From Paractinoplanes rishiriensis (GTDB lineage Bacteria > Actinomycetota > Actinomycetes > Mycobacteriales > Micromonosporaceae), in the NCBI RefSeq assembly GCF_016862375.1, contig NZ_BOMV01000114.1, forward strand, positions 1-46,420: 46,420 bases of DNA. Reading direction: 5' to 3'. Every line of letters begins with the position of its first letter. Within the stretch, counting starts at the first letter, position 1. The notes beneath the pieces are model-generated. The model saw nothing but the letters and a program-made list of their open reading frames with translations. It did not search any database and was not told where the DNA came from. Both the position numbers and the translations under genes were made by a program. Shown here one piece after another: positions 32,453 to 43,618 of the stretch.

Positions 32453-32657
32453 TAGTGGTTCAGCAACGACAGATCCGCCTGTCCCGCCGTGCCCGACCTC
32501 GCGCCGCCCGTTTGTGCGCCCCGCGTTCCTGCCGCTGCCTCGCAACAGATCTGTGGTCGGGGCGGCTTGCGTTGACCTTGGCGGGCACTCGCCCGGTTTG
32601 GGGAGAATGTCCGGTCAAGGACTGCTGGGGAGAGCGGATCGTGGAAGGTGGCGGCGG

Positions 32658-33365
32658 CTACCGGCGGTAGATGCGGATGTAGTCGACCAGCATGGTCTGC
32701 GGGAACGGGACCGTGTCGTCCGGGGTGGTTGAGAAACTGCCGCCCACCGCGACGTTGAGCAGCAGATAGAAGTCGTGGTCGAAGGGCCAAGGGCGGTCGT
32801 CGGGGGTGACCGTGGCGTACTCGGCGTCGTCCAGGTACCAGGTGATCCGGCCGGGCTCCCATAACACCGCGTATACGTGGAAATCCTCGGTCAGGTCGGC
32901 GCCGGACCGGTGGGCGTGGGTGCGGCCGTGCTCGCCCGCATAGCCGGGGCCGTGGATCGTGCCGTGCACCGCGTGCGGGTCGGTGCCGAAGTTCTCCATC
33001 ACGTCGATCTCGCCGCAGGCCGGCCAGCCGGTTTCGTCGATGTTCTGGCCCAGCATCCAGAAGCACGGCCAGACGCCTCGGGGCAGGCGGATGCGGGCGC
33101 GCACCAGGCCGTAGGTGAACGTCATCCGGTCTTTGGAGATCAAACGCGCAGAGGTGTACGGGTGGGGACCGGTCGACCGGTGGACCGTGATCGCCAGGTG
33201 GCCCGACCCGTCCAGGGCTGCGTTGACTTCCGTGTAGTTCTGGAGTTCGTTGTTGCCCCAGCCGCCGCCGCCCAGTTCGGGCCGCCAGGTGGCCGGGTCG
33301 GGTGGGGCGCCGGCCGGGCCGTCGAACTCGTCCGACCACGCGAGGTGCCAGCCCGATAGATCCAT
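32658..33365 (-). CDS. GH16-family beta-glucanase without signal peptide
   Basis: A 235-residue glycoside hydrolase family 16 catalytic domain (laminarinase type: beta-1,3 or beta-1,3-1,4-glucan). The active site GEIDVMENFG gives nucleophile Glu119, Asp121 and acid/base Glu124. N-terminal LAWSDEFDG, GNNELQNYTE and C-terminal FYLLLNVAVGGSF are typical of the jelly-roll fold. Unlike most bacterial GH16 enzymes it starts directly with the catalytic domain (MDLSGWHLAWSDEF) and shows no signal peptide; nothing in frame upstream provides one. It may be cytoplasmic, exported by another route, or truncated at the 5' end. No carbohydrate-binding module. Confidence 0.88.
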   Translation of the reverse strand: MDLSGWHLAWSDEFDGPAGAPPDPATWRPELGGGGWGNNELQNYTEVNAALDGSGHLAITVHRSTGPHPYTSARLISKDRMTFTYGLVRARIRLPRGVWPCFWMLGQNIDETGWPACGEIDVMENFGTDPHAVHGTIHGPGYAGEHGRTHAHRSGADLTEDFHVYAVLWEPGRITWYLDDAEYATVTPDDRPWPFDHDFYLLLNVAVGGSFSTTPDDTVPFPQTMLVDYIRIYRR

Positions 33366-33578
33366 CCGGGCAGGTTACCGGCGGCGCGGGCCGCGGCCGG
33401 CGGTCACCCGGCACCGACCGGGACCGCACCGCGATGGTGGACGCGCAGAACCGCGCGTTCGGCGGCGACCGGACTCCGTCCGGGGCCGACGTCGACCGGC
33501 TCGGTCGCCTGCAGAGCGGCGGCGGCGTCGCGGGCTGGCCGGCCGCCTCTACATCGGGATGAGTCCTATGCTCGGCTG

Positions 33579-34115
33579 ATGCTCATCGCAACGGAACGGC
33601 TCGTCCTGCGGCGTTTCCGGACGGCCGACGCGCCGGTGCTGGCCGAGTACCGGTCCGACCCGGACGTGGCGCGCTACCAGTCGTGGGACGCGCCGTTCCC
33701 GATGCTGCGGGCGGAGACCGCGGTGGCCAATTTCATCGCCTCCGACCCGGACAAGCCGGGCTGGTTCCAGTACGCCGTGGAGCGCACCGCCGACCGGACC
33801 CTGATCGGCGACGTGGCGGTGCACCTGCACGACAACCTGATGCAGGCCGAGATCGGGTTCACGCTGGCCGCCCCGTACCAGAAACGGGGTTATGCCACCG
33901 AGGCCGTCGGCGCCGTGCTGGACCGGCTGTTCCACGAGCAGGGCCTGCACAAGGTCACCGGCGAGTGCGACGCCCGCAACACGGCGTCGGCGGCGCTGCT
34001 GGAACGGCTCGGCTTCACCCGCGAGGGACTGCTGCGGCAGCAGACCTTCATCAAGGACGAGTGGACCGACGACCTGCTCTACGGCCTGCTCGCGACGGAG
34101 TGGCGGCCCCGTTAG
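33579..34115 (+). CDS. RimJ/RimL-type GNAT acetyltransferase
   Basis: A 178-residue acetyltransferase of the RimJ/RimL (Acetyltransf_3) group. The opening TERLVLRRFRTADAPVLAEYRSDPDVARYQ is characteristic; the acetyl-CoA loop is YQKRGYATEAVGAVL, and ECDARNTASAALLERLGFTREG is the conserved late segment. ATG 33579 starts the gene. Its last four bases overlap the convergent response regulator. Ribosomal-protein or small-molecule targets are both possible. The 213 bp upstream hold no gene I can support. Confidence 0.87.
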   Translation: MLIATERLVLRRFRTADAPVLAEYRSDPDVARYQSWDAPFPMLRAETAVANFIASDPDKPGWFQYAVERTADRTLIGDVAVHLHDNLMQAEIGFTLAAPYQKRGYATEAVGAVLDRLFHEQGLHKVTGECDARNTASAALLERLGFTREGLLRQQTFIKDEWTDDLLYGLLATEWRPR

Positions 34116-34804
34116 GGATTCAGCCCGCTGCGGTGGGCGATCGCGACCAACTGGGCGCGGCTGTTCGCGCCCAGTTTGGTCAAGATCCGGCTCACGTACG
34201 TGCGGACCGTCTCGGGGCTGAGCCGCAGTTCCCGGGCCACCGTGGCGTTGTCGTCGCCGCGGGCCACGGCGGCCAGCACCTCGCGTTCCCGGTCGGTGAG
34301 CCGGTCGATCCGCGGGTCGGCCAGCGGCGCCGGGGTGGCGGCGGCCCGGGCCATCACCTGGCGGGCCACCGCGGGGGACAGGGCCGGCTCGCCGCGGGCG
34401 GCGGCCCGGACCGCGGACCGCAGTTCGTCCGGGTCGGCGTCCTTGAGCAGGTAGCCGTCGGCGCCGGCCCGTAGCGCGCCGAGCACCTCGGCGTCGGTGT
34501 CGAACGTGGTGAGCATCAGCACCGCCACGTCCCGGCACTGCGGGTCGGCGCGGATCTCCCGGGTGGCCTCGACGCCGCCGGTGCCGGGCATCCGGACGTC
34601 CATCAGCACCACGGCCGGGCGCAGGCTGCGCACCAGGGACAACGCGGTGGCGCCGTCGGACGCCTCGCCCACCACCTCGATCGGCGGGCCAGCGGGGTCG
34701 GGGCCAGCGGGGTCGGGGCGGGGTTCGCCCGTGAGCAGCGCGGCTATCCCGGCCCGGACGATCGACTGGTCGTCGACGAGCAGCACGCGTACCGGATCAG
34801 TCAT
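34112..34804 (-). CDS. NarL/LuxR-family response regulator
   Basis: A 230-residue two-component response regulator. The receiver has LLVDDQSIVRAG (acidic pocket), the phospho-acceptor Asp in RPAVVLMDVRMPGTGG, and LTTFDTDAEVLGAL with the conserved Thr. The LuxR helix-turn-helix is LTDREREVLAAVARGDDNATVARELRLSPETVRTYVSRILTKLG. A short Pro/Gly/Asp insertion (RPDPAGPDPAGPP) interrupts the region before beta-2. It overlaps the sensor kinase gene upstream by 8 bp, so the two form one operon. Targets unknown. Confidence 0.93.
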   Translation of the reverse strand: MTDPVRVLLVDDQSIVRAGIAALLTGEPRPDPAGPDPAGPPIEVVGEASDGATALSLVRSLRPAVVLMDVRMPGTGGVEATREIRADPQCRDVAVLMLTTFDTDAEVLGALRAGADGYLLKDADPDELRSAVRAAARGEPALSPAVARQVMARAAATPAPLADPRIDRLTDREREVLAAVARGDDNATVARELRLSPETVRTYVSRILTKLGANSRAQLVAIAHRSGLNP

Positions 34805-35870
34805 GGTGTCCCCGCAGCGGAAGTGAGGCCGCCACCAGCCAGCCCTCCCGGGCCGGGCCGGCGTCCAGCCGGCCGCCGAGCGCCGTGACCTCGTCGCGAA
34901 GCCCGGCCAGCCCGGTGCCCGCCGGATCGGTGTCGCGGTCGGGGGTGCCGTCGTCGGCGACCCGCACCAGCAGCGCGTCGGGGGAGTGCCGCACCTCGAC
35001 GTCGATGGTCCGGCCGGTCGAGTACCGCATGGCGTTCGTGACCGCCTCGCGCACCAGCCGGAACGCGGTGGCGGACACGGCCGGCTCGGCCACCGGTTCG
35101 ATGTGCGAGCGCACCGTGAAACCGGCCAGCCGGGCCGACTCGGCGAACTGTTCCAGGTGCTCCACCGACGGCGCCGGCTCGGTGCGCAGATCGCGGACCG
35201 CGCCGCGCAGGTCGGTGAGGGCCTGCGACACCGCGGCGGCGACCTGGTCGAGCGCGGCGCGGGTGGCGGCCGGGTCGCGGGCGGCCTCCTGCCGGGCCAC
35301 GTTGGTGTGGATCGCGGCCACCGTGAGGGTGTGCCCGATCGAGTCGTGCAGTTCGCGGGACAGCGCCTGCCGGTGTTCGCCGATCCGGCGCTCGGCGGCC
35401 ATCGCGACCTGGCGGCTCATCAGCGCGTCGATCCGGCGCCGGGCCCGCACCAGCTCGCCGAGTGCCACGGCCGCGGCCATCAGGGCCAGGTGCCCGATTG
35501 CCTCGTACAGCACCACGTAGCGGAAGTCCTGGCCGTCGAGCAGGCGGAAGGTGGCCGACACGGTCAGCACCACGCCGCCCGCGGCGATCGCGGCGCGGCG
35601 GTGACCGGCCTCGGCGGCGGAGAACAGCGCGGCCGCCACCGGCACGGCCACCCCGATCGCCGGGTAACCGGCCGCGTAGTACGCGAACATGCCCAGCACG
35701 GTGAGCGCCAGCACGCCCCGCGGGTACCGGCGCCGCCAGAGCATCAGGGCGCCGAGCGCGACCGCCCAGACGTAGGCCCCGGCGTCCGGGGTGCCGGCCT
35801 GCCCGGCGCTGACCACCAGCGCCAGCACCGCCGCGACGCCCACCGCCATCGTCGCGTCCTGCCTGGTCAT
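34797..35870 (-). CDS. NarL-type sensor histidine kinase
   Basis: A 357-residue membrane histidine kinase of the HisKA_3 group. About five to six helices fill the N-terminal ~140 residues without a sizeable external loop, so it may sense the membrane itself. The phospho-acceptor His is in ALSRELHDSIGHTLTVAAIH, and the ATPase region shows VREAVTNAMRYS (N box) and VRVADDGTPDRD with GTGLAGLRDEV. ATG 35870 follows GAGGG closely. It is the upstream gene of the pair with the response regulator, and divergent from a small membrane protein. Signal unknown. Confidence 0.92.
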   Translation of the reverse strand: MTRQDATMAVGVAAVLALVVSAGQAGTPDAGAYVWAVALGALMLWRRRYPRGVLALTVLGMFAYYAAGYPAIGVAVPVAAALFSAAEAGHRRAAIAAGGVVLTVSATFRLLDGQDFRYVVLYEAIGHLALMAAAVALGELVRARRRIDALMSRQVAMAAERRIGEHRQALSRELHDSIGHTLTVAAIHTNVARQEAARDPAATRAALDQVAAAVSQALTDLRGAVRDLRTEPAPSVEHLEQFAESARLAGFTVRSHIEPVAEPAVSATAFRLVREAVTNAMRYSTGRTIDVEVRHSPDALLVRVADDGTPDRDTDPAGTGLAGLRDEVTALGGRLDAGPAREGWLVAASLPLRGHHD

Positions 35871-35978
35871 CCCTCGATGTTAGGAGGGTAGGAGGGGCGG
35901 CGCGTACGTCGAAAAGCGATTCGGGTGGTCGCTTCCCGGGGAATTTCGCGGCCGCCGTTCCGCCCTACCGTTTCCGGC

Positions 35979-36407
35979 ATGACCGAAAAGCTGGGACTTC
36001 CCGCCATCACCGTCGTGGGGCTCGGGCTGCTGGCCGCCCCCCGCGTCGTCCTGCACGACCTCGACCTGATCCACGAGGGCACGTTCGTGAACGCGCTGTT
36101 CGTGTTCGTTCCGCTGCTGATCTGGATCGCGGTGGCGGTCTGGCGCTCCACCAACCCGTTCGTGTCGATGCTGGCGGCCGGGGGTGTCTACGGCATTTGT
36201 CTGGTTGTCGGCCACAACCTGTTCGCCCCGGTGGACGGCCTGTTCCTGCGCGCCGCGATGTCGGTGAGCAGCATCTTCACCGGCATCGCGGTCGGCATCG
36301 TGTGCGGCGCTGTGGCCTGGGGAATCAGGCGGGTTCTGCCGTCGTCGGGTCGGCGCGCAGCCACACCGCGCCCAGCGGCGGGACCCGCAGCGACACCGAA
36401 GCGTTGA
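35979..36407 (+). CDS. Small four-helix membrane protein
   Basis: A 142-residue membrane protein with about four helices (AITVVGLGLLAAPRVVL, NALFVFVPLLIWIAVAVW, FVSMLAAGGVYGICLVVGH, SIFTGIAVGIVCGAVAWGI) and a basic Pro/Ala-rich tail. I chose ATG 35979 (MTEKLGLPAIT); the longer frame from 35925 starts with sequence that is not membrane-protein-like. Its final 83 bases overlap the convergent glgB gene, so the exact C-terminus deserves care. It is divergent from the sensor kinase and could be its regulatory target, as membrane transport genes next to NarL systems often are (inference). No family recognised. Confidence 0.72.
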   Translation: MTEKLGLPAITVVGLGLLAAPRVVLHDLDLIHEGTFVNALFVFVPLLIWIAVAVWRSTNPFVSMLAAGGVYGICLVVGHNLFAPVDGLFLRAAMSVSSIFTGIAVGIVCGAVAWGIRRVLPSSGRRAATPRPAAGPAATPKR

Positions 36408-38520
36408 AGCCGTGCCAGGGGCGCGCCTCGGCCTCGACCTGGCCGAGGTTGCCCACCCCGGAGCCGCCGTACAGGGCGCTGTCCGTGTTGATCACCTCGT
36501 GCCAGGTGCCGGTGCGCGGCACGCCGATGCGGTAGCCCTCGAACGGGACGGCGGCGAAGTTGACGACGCAGACCAGCGGCTCGCCGTCCTCGGCGTACCG
36601 GATGAACGAGAAGGTGTTGTGCTGGCTGTCCTCGCTGGTGATCCAGCGGAACCCGTTCGGCGACGTGTCCTGCGTCCACAGCGCCGGGGTCTCCTTGTAC
36701 ACCCGGTTCAGGTCCTTGACCAGGCCGTGCAGCCCACCGAACGCGGGGTTGTCGAGCAGCGCCCAGTCGAGCCCGCGCTCCTCGCTCCACTCCTGCATGT
36801 CGCCCAGTTCGCTGCCCATGAACAGCAACTGCTTACCGGTGAACGCCCACATGAAGCCGAGCAGCGCGCGGGTGTTGGCGAGTTTCTGCCACTCGTCGCC
36901 GGGCATCTTGCCGGCCAGCGAGCCCTTGCCGTGCACGACCTCGTCGTGGCTGATCGGCAGGATGTAGTTCTCGCTCCACGCGTACACGGTGGCGAAGGTC
37001 ATCTGGTGGTGGTGCCACTGCCGGTAGATCGGCTCCTTCTCCATGTAGGTCAAGGTGTCGTTCATCCAGCCCATGTTCCATTTGAAACCGAAACCCAGGC
37101 CGCCCAGGTGCGTCGGCCGGGTGACGCCGGGCCACGCGGTCGACTCCTCGGCCGCCGTGATCACGCCGGGGTTGGTCTTGTAGACGGTCGCGTTCATCTC
37201 CTGGAGGAAGCTGATCGCGTCCAGGTTTTCCCGGCCGCCGTACTGGTTCGGCGTCCACTCGCCGTCCTTGCGGGAGTAGTCCAGGTAGAGCATCGAGGCG
37301 ACCGCGTCCACCCGCAGGCCGTCGGCGTGGAACTCCTCGCACCAGTACAGCGCGTTGGCCACCAGGAAGTTGCGCACCTCCTTGCGGCCGTAGTCGAACA
37401 CGAACGTGCCCCAGTCCGGGTGCTCGCCGCGCCGCCAGTCGCCGTGCTCGTAGAGGGGCGTGCCGTCGAACCGGGCCAGCGCCCACTCGTCCTTGGGGAA
37501 GTGCGCCGGCACCCAGTCCAGGATCACGCCGATGCCGGCCTGGTGCAGCTTGTCGACCAGGTGCCGGAACTCGTCCGGACTGCCGAACCGGGAGGTCGGC
37601 GCGAAGTAGCCGCTGACCTGGTAGCCCCATGAGCCGCCGAACGGGTGCTCCATCACCGGCATCAGCTCGACGTGGGTAAAACCAAGATCGACCACGTACG
37701 CGGTGAGCTGCTCGGCGAGTTCGAGGTAGGAGAGCCCGGGCCGCCACGAACCGAGGTGCACCTCGTACACGCTCATGGCTTCCTGGTGCCAGTGCCGCGA
37801 GGCCCGCTCGCGCATCCACTCGGCGTCCTGCCACTCGTAGGTGGATGCGAAGACGACCGACGCGGTGGCCGGCGGGACCTCGGTGTGCTGGGCCAGCGGG
37901 TCGGCGTGCTCGCGCCACACCCCGTCCCGGCCGAGGATCTTGAACTTGTACTTGGTGCCGACGTGCGCGTTCGGCACGAACAGCTCCCAGATGCCGCTGC
38001 TGCCCAGCGAGCGCATCGGCCAGCCGTCGTACGGGCCCCAGCCGGCGAAGTCACCGATCACCTGCACGCCGCGGGCGCTCGGCGCCCACACCGCGAAGCC
38101 CACGCCGGTGCCGCGCGGCTGCGCGCCCAGCACCTTCCACAGCTTCTCGTGCCGGCCCTCACCGATCAGGTGCAGGTCGAGTTCGCCGAGGGTGGGCAGG
38201 TGGCGGTACGGGTCGTCGCACTCGGTGCCGTCCACGTCGAGCCGGTAGTCGAGCACAGTGCCGGGCAGTTGGGCGGCGAAGATGCCGTCCGGGTGGACCT
38301 TGACCATCTCGGCCCGCTCGCTGCCGGCGATCACCACCACCTTTTCGGCGCCCTTGCGCAGGGTCCGGACGATCGTGCGGTCGGCGGCCGGGTGGGCGCC
38401 GAGGATGGCGTGCGGGTCGTGCGTGTCCCCCGACACCACGCTGTTCATGGCGCGCTGGTCGGCGGCGAGCGAGGAGGCGGGGTGGCCGATCACGAGAGGC
38501 TCCGTTCCTGGATGTGGCAT
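36325..38520 (-). CDS. glgB: 1,4-alpha-glucan branching enzyme
   Basis: A 731-residue GH13 branching enzyme that makes alpha-1,6 links in glycogen or capsular alpha-glucan. An N-terminal CBM48-type region (HAILGAHP; GFAVWAPSARGVQVIGDFAGW) precedes the barrel: VELMPVMEHPFGGSWGYQ, the nucleophile Asp in DGLRVDAVASMLYLDYSR, the acid/base Glu in ITAAEESTAWPGVT and the third acid in ILPISHDEVVHGKGSL. It is the last gene of glgE-treS-mak-glgB, starting 9 bp after mak. ATG 38520 lacks a Shine-Dalgarno; GTG 38493, preceded by GGAACGGAG, is an alternative start ten codons in. The 3' end overlaps the convergent membrane gene. Confidence 0.95.
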   Translation of the reverse strand: MPHPGTEPLVIGHPASSLAADQRAMNSVVSGDTHDPHAILGAHPAADRTIVRTLRKGAEKVVVIAGSERAEMVKVHPDGIFAAQLPGTVLDYRLDVDGTECDDPYRHLPTLGELDLHLIGEGRHEKLWKVLGAQPRGTGVGFAVWAPSARGVQVIGDFAGWGPYDGWPMRSLGSSGIWELFVPNAHVGTKYKFKILGRDGVWREHADPLAQHTEVPPATASVVFASTYEWQDAEWMRERASRHWHQEAMSVYEVHLGSWRPGLSYLELAEQLTAYVVDLGFTHVELMPVMEHPFGGSWGYQVSGYFAPTSRFGSPDEFRHLVDKLHQAGIGVILDWVPAHFPKDEWALARFDGTPLYEHGDWRRGEHPDWGTFVFDYGRKEVRNFLVANALYWCEEFHADGLRVDAVASMLYLDYSRKDGEWTPNQYGGRENLDAISFLQEMNATVYKTNPGVITAAEESTAWPGVTRPTHLGGLGFGFKWNMGWMNDTLTYMEKEPIYRQWHHHQMTFATVYAWSENYILPISHDEVVHGKGSLAGKMPGDEWQKLANTRALLGFMWAFTGKQLLFMGSELGDMQEWSEERGLDWALLDNPAFGGLHGLVKDLNRVYKETPALWTQDTSPNGFRWITSEDSQHNTFSFIRYAEDGEPLVCVVNFAAVPFEGYRIGVPRTGTWHEVINTDSALYGGSGVGNLGQVEAEARPWHGFNASVSLRVPPLGAVWLRADPTTAEPA

Positions 38521-38529
38521 GAGGCCGGG

Positions 38530-39839
38530 TCAGCCGACGAGGCGGGCGATGGAGCGCAGCGGAATGCGCAGCCAGCCGGGCCGGTGCCGGGATTCGTACG
38601 CGGCCTCGTAGACCGCCTTGTCGAGTTCGTACGCTGCGAGCAGCGCACCGTGCGTCCGCGGGTCGGTGCCGGACGCGTGCGTGTAGCCGTCGCAGAAGGC
38701 TTCCCGGTTGCGTTCCACCCATTCCCGGGCCCGGCCGGCCAGGTGCTCCTCGTCGTCCGTGTCGACCAGCAACTGGTAGGCCGCGTATTCGTAGGAGCGC
38801 AGCACTCCGGCTACGTCGCGCAGCGGCGAATCCGGCAGCCGGCGTTCGGCGACCGGCATGCCCGGCTCGCCCTCGAAGTCGATCAGCAGCCAGCCCGCGG
38901 GCACCCGCAGCACCTGGCCGAGGTGCAGGTCGCCGTGTATCCGCTGCACCGTGACCGGCTCGCCGGTGAGCTCGCGGAACCGCTCCTCGATAGCCGGCAC
39001 GTACTGCTGGATCTCGGAGACCGCGTTGGCCGCCTGCCGCAGCCGGGCCAGCACCGCGTCCAGCGGGAACGGTGCGGGACCGGCACCCAGTTCAGCGGCC
39101 AGGTCGGCGTGCACCGACGCGACCGCCTCGCCGAGCCGGTACGACTCGCCCTGGAAGTCGCCGCCCACCTGGTCGGCGCGCATCTCGGCGTCGGCGAACA
39201 GGTCGCGCGCCGAGGCGGTGGCCATCGCCCAGCCCTCGGCCGAGTTCCCGGCGTACTCGGTCACCATGCCCAGCGGGCACGACTCGCCGCCCTCGTGCGT
39301 CTCGAACGAGCCGAGCAGCCGCGCCACGTGCGTGTTGCCGCGCCGGCCCAGCACCTGGTTGAGCTCGACGTCCGGGTTGATCCCGCTGGTGACCCGGCGG
39401 AAGATCTTGAGGATGGCCTCCTGGCCGTAGATCACGCTGGTGTTGCTCTGCTCGGCGTCGAAGACCCGCGGGTACGCGTCCTCGGACGGGAACGCGACGT
39501 CCGGCTCGGTCTGGAACACCACGTCGCCGGTCGACCCGCCGGACGCCACCAGGGCGAGCAGCTTGTGCGCCGAGGCCGGGTCGTAGAGTGCGTCGTAGCC
39601 GGTGCGGTTGTCGTCGGTGCCGATCGTGGCGACCGTGCTGAACTCGGCGATCGGGCCGTTGTCCCAGGCCACGATCACCTGGTACCGCTCGGAGCTGCCG
39701 TCGGTGTACCCGACGTCGACCAGGATCAGGTCGAGGTCGTCGCCGAGTTTCGTCGACGACGCCTCCTTGACCGACGACAGCGTGCGGGACTTGCCCGCAT
39801 ACCAGCGTTGCTGGGGCAGCCATTCGGCGAAGGGCAGCG

Positions 39840-39843
<4 letters not shown>
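38530..39843 (-). CDS. mak: Maltokinase
   Basis: A 437-residue ATP-dependent maltokinase that makes maltose-1-phosphate for GlgE. It has the N-terminal cap (MTLPFAEWLPQQRWYAGKSR) typical of Mak/Pep2, and the aminoglycoside-kinase-like core with VQRIHGDLHLGQVLR (catalytic HGD) and WLLIDFEGEPG (metal-binding DFE). ATG 39843 overlaps the treS stop (ATGA), so translation is coupled to treS. In some actinobacteria TreS and Mak are fused; here they are separate. Length is within the usual 430-460. Confidence 0.94.
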
Positions 39844-41618
<1,775 letters not shown>

Positions 41619-41653
41619 CAGGTTCCCCACCTACCCACCCGCAGGTATTTGAA

Positions 41654-43618
41654 TCAGTTGCGATGCAGCACGAAGATGTGCGCCGGCTCGACGTGCGGGT
41701 CGATCCGGACCGCGTTGTGCTGCCCCCAGTCGTACGTGGCCCCGCTGATCTGGTCGACCACCGTGAACCGCTCGTGCCAGTCCATCCCCAGTGCCGGCAT
41801 GTCGAGCATGGTGTTGCCCCACTGCACGTTGTTGGAGTCGAACGAGACGATCACCAAAATGGTGTTGCCGGTCTCCTCGTCCCGCTTCGAGAAGCACAGC
41901 AGCTCCCCGTTGTCGATCTCGTGGAAACGCAGGTTGCGCAGCCAGTGCAGGGCCGGGTTCTGGGCCCGGATCCGGTTCAGCCGGGTGAGGTACGGCGCCA
42001 GCGACCGGCCGGCCCGTTCCGCGCCCGCCCAGTCCCGCGGCCGGAGCTCGAACTTCTCGTTGTCGATGTACTCCTCGGCGCCGGGCCGGGCCACGTGCTC
42101 GAAGAGCTCATACCCTGCGTACATGCCCCAGGACGGCGAGAGCATGCTTGCCAGGACGGCGCGAATCTTGAACATCGGGGGGCCGCCGTGCTGCAGCGAC
42201 TCGTGCAGGATGTCGGGGGTGTTGGGCCAGAAGTTCGGCCGCATCCAGTCGACCGAGGCGATCAGCTGCTCGCAGTACTCGCGCATCTCGTGGGCCGTGG
42301 TCCGCCAGGTGAAATACGTGTACGACTGGGTGAAGCCGATCTTGCCGAGCCCGTTCATCATGGCCGGCCGGGTGAACGCCTCGGCCAGAAACAGCACGTC
42401 CGGGTCGGTTTCCTTGATCTTGGCGATCAGCCACTGCCAGAAGTTGAGTGCCTTGGTGTGCGGGTTGTCGACCCGGAAGATCTTGACGCCCTGGTCGACC
42501 CAGTGGCGCACCACGCGGAGCACCTCGTCGCGCAGGCCGCGGTAGTCGTTGTCCCAGTTCAGCGGGTAGATGTCCTGGTACTTCTTGGGTGGGTTCTCGG
42601 CGTACGCGATGGAGCCGTCGGCCCGGGTGGTGAAGAACTGGGGATGTTCGGTCACCCACGGGTGGTCCGGAGCGGCCTGGAGCGCGAGGTCCAGGGCGAC
42701 CTCGAGGCCGTTCTCCTCGGCGGTGCGGATGAACTGGCGGAAGTCCTCCAGGGTGCCGAGCTCGGGGTTGATGGCGTCGTGGCCGCCCTCGTCCGAGCCG
42801 ATCGCCCACGGCGAGCCGACGTCGACCGGGCGGGCCACCAGGGTGTTGTTGCGGCCCTTACGGTTGATCTTGCCGATCGGGTGGATCGGCGGCAGGTACA
42901 GCACGTCGAAGCCCATGGCCGCGACGGCCGGGATGCGCTCCGCCGCGGTCGCGAAGGTGCCGTGCTTGACCGGGGTGGCGTCCGGGCCGACCTCGGCGCC
43001 CTCCGAGCGCGGGAAGAACTCGTACCAGGCGGAGAACAGCGCCTTCTTGCGGTCCACCCAGATCGCGTACGAGCGGGTGGTGGTCACCTGGTGGCGGACC
43101 GGGTTGTGCCAGAGCACCTCCTCGAGGTCGAGCGCGGGGGAGACCCGGGCGAACAGCGACTGGCCCTCGTCGCGCAGCGAGGCGGCCGCGGAGCGTACCC
43201 GTTCCTCCAGATCGTGCGGAACGATCTTGCTGGCCAGGTCGATCACCTCGGCGCCCTCGGCCAGGTCGTTGGCCAGATCCTCCAGCCCCTGCCCGGCGCC
43301 GATCTTCTTGACCACGGCGTCGCGCCAGGTGCGGTACGGGTCGTCGAAAGCCTCGACGGTGAACGTCCACCGGCCCTGGCGGTCGGCACGGATCGCGCCG
43401 TGCCACCGGTCGAGCCCCGGAGCCCCGGGCTGGAGCCGGTTGAACGGCTGCGACTCACCGTCGGGATTGCGCAATACCACATTCACGCCCAGGGCGTGGT
43501 GTCCTTCGCGATAGGACACCGCGGAAACCGGCACGATCTCACCGACCACCGCCTTGGCCGGATAACGCCCGCAGGACACAGACGGGGTCACGTCTTCGAT
43601 AGGAAAGCGACCGGTCAT
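41654..43618 (-). CDS. glgE: Alpha-1,4-glucan:maltose-1-phosphate maltosyltransferase
   Basis: A 654-residue GH13_3 enzyme that extends alpha-1,4-glucan with maltosyl units from maltose-1-phosphate. It starts with the beta-sandwich domain (RFPIEDVTPSVSCGRYPAKAVVGE), then an S-domain helical insert (EVLWHNPVRHQVTTTRSY), then the barrel. The nucleophile is the Asp of KIFRVDNPHTKAL and the acid/base the Glu of FLAEAFTRPAMM, with LPPIHPIGKINRKGRNN as the early signature. ATG 43618 has GTGGAG just upstream. It heads the operon glgE-treS-mak-glgB, a full GlgE pathway in one transcript. No glgA or glgC is visible. Confidence 0.96.
   Translation of the reverse strand: MTGRFPIEDVTPSVSCGRYPAKAVVGEIVPVSAVSYREGHHALGVNVVLRNPDGESQPFNRLQPGAPGLDRWHGAIRADRQGRWTFTVEAFDDPYRTWRDAVVKKIGAGQGLEDLANDLAEGAEVIDLASKIVPHDLEERVRSAAASLRDEGQSLFARVSPALDLEEVLWHNPVRHQVTTTRSYAIWVDRKKALFSAWYEFFPRSEGAEVGPDATPVKHGTFATAAERIPAVAAMGFDVLYLPPIHPIGKINRKGRNNTLVARPVDVGSPWAIGSDEGGHDAINPELGTLEDFRQFIRTAEENGLEVALDLALQAAPDHPWVTEHPQFFTTRADGSIAYAENPPKKYQDIYPLNWDNDYRGLRDEVLRVVRHWVDQGVKIFRVDNPHTKALNFWQWLIAKIKETDPDVLFLAEAFTRPAMMNGLGKIGFTQSYTYFTWRTTAHEMREYCEQLIASVDWMRPNFWPNTPDILHESLQHGGPPMFKIRAVLASMLSPSWGMYAGYELFEHVARPGAEEYIDNEKFELRPRDWAGAERAGRSLAPYLTRLNRIRAQNPALHWLRNLRFHEIDNGELLCFSKRDEETGNTILVIVSFDSNNVQWGNTMLDMPALGMDWHERFTVVDQISGATYDWGQHNAVRIDPHVEPAHIFVLHRN

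Noticed and set aside
33302..33562. Open frame between the GH16 and GNAT genes
   Set aside because: Overlaps the GH16 5' end, Arg/Gly-rich, no ribosome-binding site; at most a decayed fragment.
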